Shown piece by piece: positions 31,260-41,858 of a stretch of 64,000 nucleotides of DNA. This stretch comes from Alphaproteobacteria bacterium (GTDB lineage: Bacteria; Pseudomonadota; Alphaproteobacteria; Micavibrionales; Micavibrionaceae). The notes under the pieces are model-generated. The model was not told the origin of the DNA and ran no database searches. It saw only the letters and a program-made list of their open reading frames with translations. The stretch covers positions 1 through 64,000 of the forward strand of contig JALEGH010000032.1 in NCBI GenBank assembly GCA_022763065.1, read 5' to 3'. The stretch's first letter is position 1; each line of letters opens with the position of its first letter. The position numbers and the translations under genes were made by a program.

Positions 31260-31781
31260 CTATAATTTCTCCACCACGATATTGCCGTTAGTATAAACAC
31301 AGATATCACCAGCAATTTTGAGGCCTTTTTGGGCGATCTCTTCGGCGCTTAGGTTCTTTTGATCCATAAGCGCACGGGCCGCAGCGAGCGCATAATTTCC
31401 GCCTGAACCGATGCCGATGATGCCGTCTTCCGGCTCAACTACATCGCCGGTGCCTGATAAGATTAAGGATGTGCTTTTATCGCATACGGCCATCAAGGCC
31501 TCCAACCGGCGCAAGTATTTATCCGTACGCCAGTCCTTGGCCAGCTCCACACAGGCGCGGGTGAGCTGCCCCGGATGGGCTTCCAACTTAGCCTCCAGCC
31601 GTTCAAAAAGTGTGAAGGCATCGGCGGTAGCACCGGCAAAGCCGGCAATGATCTGCCCGTCTTTGCCCAAGCGCCGCACTTTACGCGCATTGGATTTCAA
31701 AACAGTATCACCGAGGGAGACTTGTCCGTCCCCGGCAACAACAATGTCATCATCTTTGCGTATTGCAAGTATTGTGGTCAT
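31260..31781 (-). CDS. hslV: ATP-dependent protease subunit HslV
   Basis: [39 protein letters not shown]. Confidence 0.97.
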   Translation of the reverse strand: MTTILAIRKDDDIVVAGDGQVSLGDTVLKSNARKVRRLGKDGQIIAGFAGATADAFTLFERLEAKLEAHPGQLTRACVELAKDWRTDKYLRRLEALMAVCDKSTSLILSGTGDVVEPEDGIIGIGSGGNYALAAARALMDQKNLSAEEIAQKGLKIAGDICVYTNGNIVVEKL

Positions 31782-32015
31782 CTTTAGCTATAGCGCTCCA
31801 TTAAATATTCCTTCGTAGACATGCCAAGGTAGGGCGGTTTCGTCAAGTATTTTTATTTCACGGATTAAACCTAACATCATGAAAAATAATAATTTTTTCT
31901 TCTCTTCTTATTTTATTCATCTTTTTATGGTTGAATCATAAGATACGGGAAATTATGGTGGGACGGCCTTGAACGAGTCGTATTTTTTGCGGCGATTGGC
32001 AAAAAGGGGAAAGAT

Positions 32016-32579
32016 ATGAGTGATCAATCACAGCCTAAGTCCGAACCGACGCGCGGCGTTGATTATGTGGAAGAGCAACTTTCTGCAGGTGACCTCCATG
32101 ATTTATGTGATGCAACAGATGCGGCCATTGAAGCCGGCGGGGGTTTTGGCTGGGTTGAGCTACCATCGCGTGAAATTTTAGAAAATTATTGGCGCGGTGT
32201 GGTGACGGCCCCGACAAGGCAGCTTTTTGTCGCGCGGCTGGATAACGTTATATGTGGTACGACGCAACTTGTTTTACCTCCCAAGAATAATGAAGCGCAA
32301 GGCCATGTTGTCAATTTGACAACCAATTTTGTTGCACCTTGGGCGCGCGGATATGGGCTAGCGCGTATGTTGCTGGAATCTGTGGAGGCGCAGGCCAAGA
32401 AAGAGGGCTATGCTGTGATTAATCTAGATGTACGCGAAACTATGGATGATGCGATCCGGCTTTATGAAGGAATGGGGTATGAGCAGTTTGGCTTGCATCC
32501 TTATTCTGTACGCGTAAAAGGCGAAACAGTTCAAAGTAGATACTACTATAAAGTTATTGATCCGGAATTTTTCGAATAG
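32016..32579 (+). CDS. GNAT family N-acetyltransferase
   Basis: VAPWARGYGLARMLLESVEAQAKKEGYAVINLDVRETMDDAIRLYEGMGYEQFG. Confidence 0.9.
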   Translation: MSDQSQPKSEPTRGVDYVEEQLSAGDLHDLCDATDAAIEAGGGFGWVELPSREILENYWRGVVTAPTRQLFVARLDNVICGTTQLVLPPKNNEAQGHVVNLTTNFVAPWARGYGLARMLLESVEAQAKKEGYAVINLDVRETMDDAIRLYEGMGYEQFGLHPYSVRVKGETVQSRYYYKVIDPEFFE

Positions 32580-32620
32580 TTTTTCGATGTTTTTTGTCTG
32601 TTTACGCAACTTAAAAACAA

Positions 32621-32686
32621 AAAACCGGATTCCCGCTATATCTTGTTCCCAGATAAAGGCGGGAAGGGAGAGGAAAATCCGGTTTT
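32621..32686. terminator. Long inverted repeat between convergent GNAT gene and serA, probable bidirectional terminator
   Basis: AAAACCGGATT (32621-32631) pairs with AATCCGGTTTT (32676-32686); inner TCCCGC/GCGGGA (32631-32636/32659-32664). Confidence 0.65.
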
Positions 32687-32695
32687 ATATAAGTT

Positions 32696-34282
32696 TTAAA
32701 ACCTAAGTTTTTTGGCGCTTGTTACTTGATCAATATTGGCAATCTCGCCAAGAAGATCATCGCTAAGCTCTGTATCAAGTGATACCAGACAAATCGCCCG
32801 GTCGCCTGAGGGCTTACGGCCCAAATGGAAATTTCCGATATTCTGACCGGCACTTCCAAGCATTGTTCCCACCTGACCAATAAGGCCCGGCTTATCTTCA
32901 TTACGAATGAAGAGCATATTGGAGCTTAAACCTGCTTCGATCCGCACCCCTTCAATGTCGACGATACGTGGCTCTTTTCCGGTAAAGAGAGTTCCAGATA
33001 CGCTGCGCTCTTTCCCACCTGTTTTCACAGTAACGGTCATCACGCTGCGCCAGTCTTTGGAAGAACCCGTTTTGGTTTCCGATACTTCAATACCCCGGCT
33101 TTTTGCTACGCTGGCCGCATTCACCATGTTGACCGTGTCCAGTTGTGTGCTTAGCAAGGTGGCCAGCAACATTGATGTGATCGGCCCGGTCTTAACTTCA
33201 GAAACTGTTCCTTCATATGAAATATTTACCTCTTCAATGGCGTCTTCGGTGATTTGTCCGGCGAAGCTGCCAAGTTGTTCGGCTAGCTTCATATAGGGCT
33301 TCAAGCGCGGCGCATCTTCGGCAGAAATGGAAGGCATGTTGAGCGCATTGGTCACCGCGCCACTGATCAGATAATCTGCCATTTGTTCGGCGACCTGAAT
33401 GGCTACATTTACCTGCGCTTCTGTGGTTGCCGCGCCCAAATGCGGTGTACAAATTACTTTCTCATGACCAAATAAAATATTTTCTTTGGCTGGCTCTTCT
33501 TCAAATACATCCAGCGCCGCACCGGAAATATGACCGGAATCGAGTGCTTCTTTCAGATCCGCTTCATTGACAATACCGCCGCGCGCGCAATTGATTATTC
33601 TCACGCCCTCTTTCATTTGCGCAATCGTATCTTTATTGATCAAATTGAGCGTCTTTTCATTCTTTGGCACGTGAATGGAAATAAAATCCGCACGGCTTAA
33701 AAGCTCATCCAGCTCTACCTTCTCGACACCCATTTCAATCGCGCGCTCTTCCGTCAAGAAAGGGTCATAGGCAATGACATTCATCTTCAAACCAATAGCA
33801 CGATCAGCAAATATGCCGCCAATATTACCGCAACCAATGACGCCCATGGTTTTGGAGAAAAGCTCGGTCCCCATAAATTTTTTCTTCTCCCACTTGCCTG
33901 CGTGCGTAGAAGAGTTCGCCTGAGGAATTTGACGTGCCAAGGCAAACATCATCGCCACTGCGTGTTCGGCTGTGGTGATTGAGTTTCCAAAGGGCGTATT
34001 CATCACGATCACACCGCTATTTGTTGCGCAAGCCACATCAATATTATCAACGCCAATTCCGGCGCGCCCGATCACCTTAAGGTTTTTGGCTGCCGTTAAA
34101 ACTTCCGGTGTCACAGTTGTCGATGAGCGTATGGCTAGCCCGTCATAATTTGAGATTTCGGCGATCAGTTCCTCCGGGCTCATCCCGAATTTTTCCGTCA
34201 CGTCACACCCTTTTTTGGTAAAAATTTCCCCCGCCAACGGGTTCATTTTATCAGATATGAGAACTTTAGGTTTGCTTGTCAT
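32696..34282 (-). CDS. serA: D-3-phosphoglycerate dehydrogenase (long form with ACT domain)
   Basis: MTSKPKVLISDKMNPLAGEIF...VIGRAGIGVDNIDV...MGVIGCGNIGGIFADRAIGLKM...NEDKPGLIGQVGTMLG; start chosen at MTSKPK. Confidence 0.96.
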   Translation of the reverse strand: MTSKPKVLISDKMNPLAGEIFTKKGCDVTEKFGMSPEELIAEISNYDGLAIRSSTTVTPEVLTAAKNLKVIGRAGIGVDNIDVACATNSGVIVMNTPFGNSITTAEHAVAMMFALARQIPQANSSTHAGKWEKKKFMGTELFSKTMGVIGCGNIGGIFADRAIGLKMNVIAYDPFLTEERAIEMGVEKVELDELLSRADFISIHVPKNEKTLNLINKDTIAQMKEGVRIINCARGGIVNEADLKEALDSGHISGAALDVFEEEPAKENILFGHEKVICTPHLGAATTEAQVNVAIQVAEQMADYLISGAVTNALNMPSISAEDAPRLKPYMKLAEQLGSFAGQITEDAIEEVNISYEGTVSEVKTGPITSMLLATLLSTQLDTVNMVNAASVAKSRGIEVSETKTGSSKDWRSVMTVTVKTGGKERSVSGTLFTGKEPRIVDIEGVRIEAGLSSNMLFIRNEDKPGLIGQVGTMLGSAGQNIGNFHLGRKPSGDRAICLVSLDTELSDDLLGEIANIDQVTSAKKLRF

Positions 34283-34379
34283 GATATATCTCCTATTTTT
34301 GTCTTGTTTAGGCAAACAGGCCTCCTTCATAACACCCTTGATGTGTTACGCAACAGATAAAAATGGAAATAGATAAGTT

Positions 34380-35570
34380 TTATGCCGCTTGTTTTTGTGC
34401 ACCGGATTTGGTCTGTGCATAGGCCCACTCCACCCAAGGCATCAGCTTTTCAATATCTGAAGCTTCAACGGTTGAGCCTCCCCAAATGCGGATGCCCGCA
34501 GGCGCCGCGCGGTAGCCCTTAATGTCATAGGCCACTTGCTCTTCTTCCAGCATTTTGCACATTTTTGCAATGGCTGCGACGCGGTCTTCTTCCGGCATGC
34601 CCTCAAACCATGGGTCGGTGATTTTAATGCAAAGCGATGTCTTGGAAATTGTCGCCGGATCATTGGCTAAAAATTCCGCCCACTCCGTTTTTTCTACCCA
34701 CTCTTTAACGGCTTGTAAATTTGCATCTGCGTGTTTAATCATTCCGGATAAACCTCCGATAGATTTAACCCACTCCAGCGCCTGCAAACAATCTTCTGTG
34801 GCCAGCATGGAAGGTGTGTTTAACGTCTCTCCGCGAAATGCGCCTTCGATGAGCTTTCCCTTTTTAGTTAGTCTGAAAATTTTAGGCAAGGGGCGATCAG
34901 GCGTGAAAGTCTCCAAACGCTCCACCGCGCGCGGCGAAAGCACAATCATGCCGTGTGCGGCCTCTGATCCTAAAACCTTTTGCCAGCTCCATGTGACAAC
35001 ATCCAGTTTATCCCACGGTAGGTCATAGGCGAACACTGCCGACGTCGCATCGCAAATGGTTAGACCTTTCCGGTCATCCTTGATCCAATTTGCATTCGGC
35101 ACCACCACGCCGGAGGTTGTTCCGTTCCATGTAAACACCACATCGCGGTCGGTATCCACCTTGGAAAAATCAGGAAGCTCGCCGTAATCGGCGCTCATCA
35201 CTCGCAAATCATCCAGTTTGAGCTGCTCTGTTGCATCCTTACACCAATCAAGACCGAAGCTCTCCCAGCCCAGCACATCCACACCGCGCTCCCCAAGTAG
35301 ATTCCACATCGCCATTTCAACCGCGCCGGTATCGGAGGCCGGTACAATCGCGCATCTATAGCCTTCAGGAATGCCTAAAAGCTCCACATGTTGGTCAATC
35401 ACTTGCTTGAGCTTGGCCTTTCCACCGCCCGCACGGTGAGAGCGGCTGTACCATCCCTCTTTTAATTCATCCAGATTCCATCCCGGATGCTTGGCCGCAG
35501 GGCCAGAGGAAAAATTCGGGTTATTCGGTTTTTCAGTTGGTTTTTGCATGAGATCAAGGTCCTTTGTCAT
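34380..35570 (-). CDS. serC: Phosphoserine aminotransferase
   Basis: [18 protein letters not shown]...TWNGTTSGV...[23 protein letters not shown]. Confidence 0.95.
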   Translation of the reverse strand: MTKDLDLMQKPTEKPNNPNFSSGPAAKHPGWNLDELKEGWYSRSHRAGGGKAKLKQVIDQHVELLGIPEGYRCAIVPASDTGAVEMAMWNLLGERGVDVLGWESFGLDWCKDATEQLKLDDLRVMSADYGELPDFSKVDTDRDVVFTWNGTTSGVVVPNANWIKDDRKGLTICDATSAVFAYDLPWDKLDVVTWSWQKVLGSEAAHGMIVLSPRAVERLETFTPDRPLPKIFRLTKKGKLIEGAFRGETLNTPSMLATEDCLQALEWVKSIGGLSGMIKHADANLQAVKEWVEKTEWAEFLANDPATISKTSLCIKITDPWFEGMPEEDRVAAIAKMCKMLEEEQVAYDIKGYRAAPAGIRIWGGSTVEASDIEKLMPWVEWAYAQTKSGAQKQAA

Positions 35571-35710
35571 TTGAGAATCTTCCGCTTGTATAATTTATTC
35601 ATAAAGCAAAGAAAAGCCTTATTATACTTACCACAAATACGCGCTAATAAACGTCAATCTTTTGTATAAATTCGTGTGCATTTGCGGCCTTTGTGGTTAA
35701 TAATAATGAC

Positions 35711-36505
35711 ATGACCAATTTATCCGTAAATTTAAATAAAGTGGCTTTGCTGCGAAATCAGCGTGATGTCGGCTACCCTGATGTGGCCGAACACGGGCAG
35801 ATGATTTTGGATGCCGGCGCGCAAGGATTAACCGTTCACCCCAGACCGGATGAGCGCCATATTCGCAAAAGCGATGTTCCTATTTTAGCCGCGCTCATCG
35901 AAAAGTGGAACGCAGATGATAAAAACCGCCCTGTCGAATTTAATATTGAAGGTTATCCCAGCGATGATTTTATTGATCTCGTGACCACTCACCCCTGTCA
36001 TCAGGTGACTTTGGTCCCCGATGACCCAAATCAACGCACCTCCGATCATGGTTGGGATGTCGTGATGCATCGGGAGCGACTTAAAGAAGTCATTTCTCAT
36101 CTCAAATCACATGGTCGCCGCGTTAGCATATTTTTAGATCCTGTCCTCGAATTATTAAATCATGCAGCAGAAACCGGAGCCGATCATATTGAGCTTTATA
36201 CTGGTCCGTATGCGGAAAAAGAAGTGCCTCTTGAAACATATGCCGCTTGCGCCCAAAAAGCCGAAGAATTGGGTATTGGTGTGAATGCAGGTCATGATTT
36301 ATCTCTTGATAATCTGGCCCCTTTTATTGCCGCGCTTCCCACTTGCGCGGAAGTTTCGATCGGTCAGGCTATCACTGCAGACGCCCTTAAAATGGGGTGG
36401 AATGCGGCTATTATTGCTTATCTGACAGCGATTGAATATGGCCATAAATCCTCCAAAGAAACGGACATGCTTACGACCAAAGCCAAAGTTAATTCAGGGA
36501 CATGA
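35711..36505 (+). CDS. pdxJ: Pyridoxine 5'-phosphate synthase
   Basis: LSVNLNKVALLRNQRDVGYPD, GLTVHPRPDERHI, FNIEGYPSDDF, GVNAGHDLSLDNL, VSIGQAI. Confidence 0.95.
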   Translation: MTNLSVNLNKVALLRNQRDVGYPDVAEHGQMILDAGAQGLTVHPRPDERHIRKSDVPILAALIEKWNADDKNRPVEFNIEGYPSDDFIDLVTTHPCHQVTLVPDDPNQRTSDHGWDVVMHRERLKEVISHLKSHGRRVSIFLDPVLELLNHAAETGADHIELYTGPYAEKEVPLETYAACAQKAEELGIGVNAGHDLSLDNLAPFIAALPTCAEVSIGQAITADALKMGWNAAIIAYLTAIEYGHKSSKETDMLTTKAKVNSGT

Positions 36506-37371
36506 TGGATTATCAGATCACGCTTTTTGCCTCCAGTACTCCGCTTAGCGCGGGGCACCTAGCAATGCTGGAGCGTTTTTTGGAAGAGTGCGGTATTCTT
36601 GTGACAGCACCGCCGGAATGGCTTGAGCCCCATAAAGCGGCTTTTCTTCTTGTCGCTGAAACCTTGACCATTACCCAAATGAAAGCTCTGCGTCGTCACC
36701 TCAAAGAGGGTCGGATTGACGTGTTTTGTACGCCTGTACGCGATAAATCTTACGGGCTGTTTATGGCCGATATGGATTCCACCATTGTTACCAGTGAGAC
36801 ACTTGATGAGCTTGCTGCCGAGGCGGGTATTAAAGACAAAATTGCCGAGATTACCGCCCGCGCCATGCGCGGAGAGCTAGATTTTCATGCAGCCCTCAAG
36901 GAACGTGTCGGGCTTTTGACGGGGCTGGATGAAGATGCTTTAACACGTACATTTGAGACTACAGAGATTTCAAAAGGTGCGGCGGAACTTCTCAAGGCTT
37001 TAAAAAAATCGGGGACACGATGTGTGTTGGTTTCTGGCGGTTTCACCTACTTTACCAGCAAAATCGCGGGCCAGCTTGGCTTTGATGCTCATCACGGCAA
37101 TATTTTAGACATCGAAAATGGCCAGCTCACCGGCACCGTGAGCGCGCCGATTTTGGATAAAGACTCCAAACTCGCCTTTCTCAGGCAATATGTACAAGAA
37201 CTGGGCATTGATATGGGCGATTCTATTGCCCTTGGTGACGGCGCGAATGATCTTCCTATGCTCAGTAAAGCTGGATTAGGGATTGGTTACCGTCCTAAGC
37301 CCCTTTTGGCCGATAATCTGCTCAATTGCCTGTTTTATGCAGATCTTTCGGTACTTTGGTATCTTTTATAA
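36502..37371 (+). CDS. serB: Phosphoserine phosphatase
   Basis: LFMADMDSTIVTSETLDELA, VLVSGGFTYFTSKIAGQLGFD, SIALGDGANDLPMLSKAGLGIGYRPKP. Confidence 0.96.
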   Translation: MMDYQITLFASSTPLSAGHLAMLERFLEECGILVTAPPEWLEPHKAAFLLVAETLTITQMKALRRHLKEGRIDVFCTPVRDKSYGLFMADMDSTIVTSETLDELAAEAGIKDKIAEITARAMRGELDFHAALKERVGLLTGLDEDALTRTFETTEISKGAAELLKALKKSGTRCVLVSGGFTYFTSKIAGQLGFDAHHGNILDIENGQLTGTVSAPILDKDSKLAFLRQYVQELGIDMGDSIALGDGANDLPMLSKAGLGIGYRPKPLLADNLLNCLFYADLSVLWYLL

Positions 37372-37464
37372 TCTTTGCGCTTTTTTAACCTTTTCGCGTA
37401 CAATATAGGGGTATCAAACGCCGCATTTCCGGCTTTTCACGTTATAAATAACTTAAGAATAAAA

Positions 37465-38487
37465 ATGGCCAGTCAGGACAAAAAATATAATTTCAAAATT
37501 CCGCAGGATGTTTTAGACGACCTGCTGGCCAAATATTGCCGCAATTATACCTCTATGGCGCGGGAGGGGCGCTTTGATCCAATCATCGGACGGGATGAGG
37601 AAATTGATCAGGTCATGCTGATCCTGCTGCAACGCAACCGGAAAAATGCCTGTATGCTGGCTCCTGCGGGTGTGGGTAAAACCGCTCTTGTTGCCGGTTT
37701 GGCACAAGCTGTCGTTGCCGGGCGGGTGCCGGAATATCTGAAAGATGCGCAAGTGATTGAGCTGGATATGTCTGCTATGGCGGCCGGGACCAACAGCCCC
37801 GGTGAATTTCAGGCGCGCTTTATTCCCATTTGTAAGGGGCTAGCGGAGCGTTACCATCACCCGGAATTACCGCGCTATATCATGTTTATTGATGAAATTC
37901 ACACCATCATGCCAACCGTCACGGGATCGGCTTACGCCGGATTATCGGAGGTGATGAAGCCCTATATGACCGTTGGGGATTTACACATTTTGGGGGCCAC
38001 AACGCTGGATGAATTTCGTATGTATGTGGCGATTGACCCCGCGCTTGATCGTCGTTTTCAAAAGGTGCATTTGCGCATGCCAAGTGCAGAAGAAACACTC
38101 ACCATCCTCAAAGGTGTACGTCCTAGTTATGAACGTCATCACAAGCTCAAAGTTTCCGATGAATGCTTAGAGCTGGTCGTTAAGCTCACTGAAGAGCATA
38201 TGCGTAAAAGAACCCAGCCGGATAAATCCATCATCACCATGGATGCGGCCTGTGGCTGGCATAATATGTTTAGGAGTGAGGACCGCGAGCTTTCTTTAGA
38301 TGCCATCTATATGATGGTAGCCAAGGAAACGGGGCTTCATCCTGGCGCCTTGTCTGATGGTAAAATTAATCGCGGTGAAATTTATGATCCGACCAAAAAC
38401 AAAGTCGATGTTGGCGCCAAAAATTTTCAGGATACTGATGGTGATAAGCGCTTTGAAGACCAGGATCAAAAAGAAAAAGCGGAGTAG
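37465..38487 (+). CDS. Stand-alone ClpA/ClpB-D1-like AAA+ ATPase
   Basis: FDPIIGRDEEIDQVMLILLQRNRKNACMLAPAGVGKTALVAGLAQ (Walker A), IMFIDEIHTI (Walker B), ILGATTLDEFR; only one AAA module. Confidence 0.85.
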   Translation: MASQDKKYNFKIPQDVLDDLLAKYCRNYTSMAREGRFDPIIGRDEEIDQVMLILLQRNRKNACMLAPAGVGKTALVAGLAQAVVAGRVPEYLKDAQVIELDMSAMAAGTNSPGEFQARFIPICKGLAERYHHPELPRYIMFIDEIHTIMPTVTGSAYAGLSEVMKPYMTVGDLHILGATTLDEFRMYVAIDPALDRRFQKVHLRMPSAEETLTILKGVRPSYERHHKLKVSDECLELVVKLTEEHMRKRTQPDKSIITMDAACGWHNMFRSEDRELSLDAIYMMVAKETGLHPGALSDGKINRGEIYDPTKNKVDVGAKNFQDTDGDKRFEDQDQKEKAE

Positions 38488-38488
38488 C

Positions 38489-39178
38489 TTATTTTGACTG
38501 CGTTATTAGAAGCGCTTCACTATTTTCAAACTGTGCATTTATGAAATCCGGCAGGGTTTCAAACGGGTCATCGTAATGCATATAAACGGTTCTAAGGCCT
38601 ACTTGATACGCCATTTCGAGATTCCGGTCCAAATCATCCACCATCACGACATTGCTTGCAGAAAAGCCTAAAATTTCCAAAGCCTTTTGGAACCCTTTCT
38701 CGGTTGCGGCTTTGGGTTCGAAACCCACATCTTCAATCGGAATAATATGCGCATCAGGAAATAAGTGGCGCAGACCAATATGTTGTAACGCCCGCTCCGC
38801 CCAGCACCGTGAGGCATTTGTTAAAATGACTTGGGGTAGAGATAAATCCTCCAATAATACGGGCAGGGCCGTGAAAGGACGAATAATGCTCTCATCAATA
38901 TGACGGTGAAATGGAATATGGAGATCAGCAACGGAAAGACCGTGATCGGTAATATAAGCATGCATGGACATGCCGTGTTCGCTTTCTGATCGCTCGGCCA
39001 AATGAAGGGCCGCCTCAAAAGGGAGGTCAAGTCCGGCTTCTAAGGCCGCTTTTGCCGCCGCTACATTGCAAGATTGTCGGAACTCACCACTAAAACGGTA
39101 AAGCGTATTATCCAAATCCCAAATAACACCTTTTATTTGGGAAAAGTCGAATGAGGCTCCGCTCATGTTTAGTCCCAT
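38489..39178 (-). CDS. HAD-type (pyrimidine 5'-nucleotidase-like) phosphatase
   Basis: VIWDLDNTLYRFSGEF...VILTNASRCWAERAL...NVVMVDDLDRNLEMAYQVGLRTVY. Confidence 0.9.
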   Translation of the reverse strand: MGLNMSGASFDFSQIKGVIWDLDNTLYRFSGEFRQSCNVAAAKAALEAGLDLPFEAALHLAERSESEHGMSMHAYITDHGLSVADLHIPFHRHIDESIIRPFTALPVLLEDLSLPQVILTNASRCWAERALQHIGLRHLFPDAHIIPIEDVGFEPKAATEKGFQKALEILGFSASNVVMVDDLDRNLEMAYQVGLRTVYMHYDDPFETLPDFINAQFENSEALLITQSK

Positions 39179-39180
39179 AC

Positions 39181-39954
39181 TTAATCCAGATAAAAATGCA
39201 CAGTTGAGACTACGCGCACCGTTTTATTCTTCTGCTGCGCCTCGGCAACAGTATAGCTCTGGTCGCGCGGTAAGATTTGGAATATGCCTTGGGAAGCACG
39301 TTTGATACCACCCACTTTCTGTCCGGAGTTCTGAGCGAACTCTTTAGCAGCTTTTCTGGCATTTTGAATGGCCTCCGCCAGCATATCCGGCTTAATTTCA
39401 TTTAACTTTGTAAATAAGTAAGTGGGCGCCGTTGATCCACTCTGGGAAAAGGCCACGCCCTGACGGATCAGCTCGCCGATTTTTTTGGCCGCCTGATCAA
39501 CGGCGTTGATATTATGCGTTCGCACCAGATAAGTTTGCGTCAGAATATAACGGTTTTGATCGACATTATGATTGCGGTAGGATTGTGCCAAGAGGTCTTG
39601 CACTTGAACTTGTTGCAGCTCAACTTCCTCTTCCCCAATGCCATGTTTGGATAAAAAGGACAAAATAAGCTCCCCTCGTAAATCCATCAAATCCTGCAAG
39701 GCCGCAAGATCATTTCCTGTCTCGGTATAAGCAATTGGCCAGAGCGCCAAATCTGCGACCACATCACGTTGCGCCAAGCCTTTCACCTGTACGCTGCGAT
39801 CAAAGCTTTTGAAATTTATCAAACCTTCGTGGATTTGGACACCGGCAAACCCAACGCCAAAAGCCAGAATAATCATAGCCAAAATCAACCCCATTTTATG
39901 GTGGTAAGGACATGTTTTGGGTTCTTCTTGTTTAGGGGCCTTTTTTGTAGACAT
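39181..39954 (-). CDS. SIMPL domain (DUF541) protein
   Basis: RSVQVKGLAQRDVVADLALWPIAYTETGNDL...AIQNARKAAKEFAQNSGQKVGGI. Confidence 0.85.
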   Translation of the reverse strand: MSTKKAPKQEEPKTCPYHHKMGLILAMIILAFGVGFAGVQIHEGLINFKSFDRSVQVKGLAQRDVVADLALWPIAYTETGNDLAALQDLMDLRGELILSFLSKHGIGEEEVELQQVQVQDLLAQSYRNHNVDQNRYILTQTYLVRTHNINAVDQAAKKIGELIRQGVAFSQSGSTAPTYLFTKLNEIKPDMLAEAIQNARKAAKEFAQNSGQKVGGIKRASQGIFQILPRDQSYTVAEAQQKNKTVRVVSTVHFYLD

Positions 39955-39966
39955 CGATATTTCCTT

Positions 39967-41010
39967 TTATTTCTGTGCTTCAAATACTTTAAAGCTATAT
40001 TTTTCGACCACCTTTATAACATCCTTGAATGTGTTTTTCAAAACATCCTCATAGGGCAGATGCGCATTTGCCACCATATAGAGCGTGCCCCTATTTTTAA
40101 GAGCCACATAAGCAGATTTTATGAAATCAAGTCCGATATCACTATCTGTTTGTTTCCCCGCATGAAAGGGAGGATTCATGATAATAAAATCGAGAGGTTT
40201 CATATTTTCTGGCGCCTTTCTGAGGTCTTGCCACAAATATTCAACCTCATATTCCTTCAAATTTTTTTGTGCCGCTTGTAACGCGCGATTATCCGCATCA
40301 ATTGCATATAGTTTTTGAATATCATGATCCGCTCCCTTTAAAATCTGCATGGAAAGATAGCCATATCCGCAGCCAAAATCAGCCGCCCTGCCGGATAGAT
40401 TTTCGGGTAAATTTTGAATCAATAATTCCGAGCCTTTATCAGTTTTATTCCAACCATAAATGCCGGGCCTAGTATAAAATTTTTCCTCTCCTATTGTTAT
40501 CTCGACATTCTTATTATAGGAATCCCATTCCTTTAATATATCCTCCCTAACGCTTTCTTGAGAGGCCCAGACAATGCGGCATTTATTTTTGGACAGGCTC
40601 CCGGTTTTTAGACCTATCTCATCCATCCATTTTTGAATCCGACCGCCGCCTGCATCATTGGCCGCTATAACGACAAGAATGCCGTTTTTTTTCAAGGCTT
40701 TCAGACAGGTGGCAATCTGTCCCTTTGCGGCTTCTTTTTGTTGTGTGATATGGCATAAGGCAAAATCATATGCGTGCCTGTCCTCAACTTCACATTGCGG
40801 GTCATATCCGGCACGGCTCCAGCTTTCAGCCTGCATTTTAAAAGGGGAGACAGGTGTTATATTTTGGATATTAGAAAAAACATCTATATAGCCGGCTCCA
40901 AAAATCAAAACCGATTCTTGTTTTTCCGGCCATTCCAGATTTTCTTTTTCAAACGGATAGAGAAGAAGAGAGCTGATATTTTGCATCGTTAAAACCGGAT
41001 GTGATCCCAC
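39967..41010 (-). CDS. RsmC-like class I SAM-dependent rRNA methyltransferase
   Basis: AADFGCGYGYLSMQIL...DFIIMNPPFHAGKQTDSDIGLDFIKSAYVALKNRGTLYMVANAHLPYE. Confidence 0.88.
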   Translation of the reverse strand: MGSHPVLTMQNISSLLLYPFEKENLEWPEKQESVLIFGAGYIDVFSNIQNITPVSPFKMQAESWSRAGYDPQCEVEDRHAYDFALCHITQQKEAAKGQIATCLKALKKNGILVVIAANDAGGGRIQKWMDEIGLKTGSLSKNKCRIVWASQESVREDILKEWDSYNKNVEITIGEEKFYTRPGIYGWNKTDKGSELLIQNLPENLSGRAADFGCGYGYLSMQILKGADHDIQKLYAIDADNRALQAAQKNLKEYEVEYLWQDLRKAPENMKPLDFIIMNPPFHAGKQTDSDIGLDFIKSAYVALKNRGTLYMVANAHLPYEDVLKNTFKDVIKVVEKYSFKVFEAQK

Positions 41011-41858
41011 TCTTTAACCGGTTCTCCCAATAACTTTTCCAGCTTTTGCACTTCATCTCCCAGATGTTGTTGCAAGAATTTCGAATCTTCTTTCGGGATG
41101 TTATTTTTACCGGCATCGGGCCGCTCTTTGCCAAAAATAAGGCGTTTAACGCCGATTTTCTTGGCAAAATTAATGACAACGTACAGCTTATAATACCTCA
41201 AAAAATCCGCAAATTTCTGGGCCATTAAGGCCAATGGCCCGTATTTGGAAAAGGTTGTGATGTTATAGCGCCCCCGTGCCTCTTTGGAAGGTTCTTGAAA
41301 GGGAATGCCGAGTCCTGTACACAGATCTTCTATAAATTTTGCTTCATCTTTTTCGAGTTGCTCTTGATAGATAATTTTTACATTTTCTTTCCCAAATAAA
41401 TCAAACCATCTTTTTAAATGTGTCGCATAATGACTGCTGGTTAAAATTTGCGGCACCTGCCGGGCCGCTTCTTCCAAAGAGCCTGTCGCAATGCCGTATC
41501 TCAAATAATGCAGATAAAGCGAATAAGAACGGATAATCGGATGGCGCAAGGGGCAAATAAGCCGTATATCTTTGCCGAAATGCTCATAAACCCGTTTAGG
41601 AGCTTCCGGGCAATCAAAAGATGTGGCTGTAATTTCGCTGATAATTTTGTGGGCAGGCTCCGGATAAAAGTGGCTTTTATAAAATTTAGCTCCGCGTTTA
41701 TAATTCCGGTCAAAATAAAAGACTTCTTTGACATCGCGCGGCAGGCATACATCCCCGCGTGATCTTAAATACCGGTCTACCCATGCCGTGCCGGAACGCT
41801 GCGGCCCCATCAAAAGGGCGAACGGAAAGCGAAAGAGAGAGGATGACGGTGTGCTCAT
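40989..41858 (-). CDS. Sulfotransferase domain protein
   Basis: LMGPQRSGTAWVDRYLRSRGDVCLPRDVKEVFYFDRN (5'-PSB loop), CPLRHPIIRSYSLYLHYLR (3'-PB). Confidence 0.88.
   Translation of the reverse strand: MSTPSSSLFRFPFALLMGPQRSGTAWVDRYLRSRGDVCLPRDVKEVFYFDRNYKRGAKFYKSHFYPEPAHKIISEITATSFDCPEAPKRVYEHFGKDIRLICPLRHPIIRSYSLYLHYLRYGIATGSLEEAARQVPQILTSSHYATHLKRWFDLFGKENVKIIYQEQLEKDEAKFIEDLCTGLGIPFQEPSKEARGRYNITTFSKYGPLALMAQKFADFLRYYKLYVVINFAKKIGVKRLIFGKERPDAGKNNIPKEDSKFLQQHLGDEVQKLEKLLGEPVKEWDHIRF

Noticed and set aside
31255-31315. Extended N-terminus of hslU ([20 protein letters not shown])
   Set aside because: It overlaps the hslV coding end; the MNDSAEK start just after the hslV stop fits the family better.
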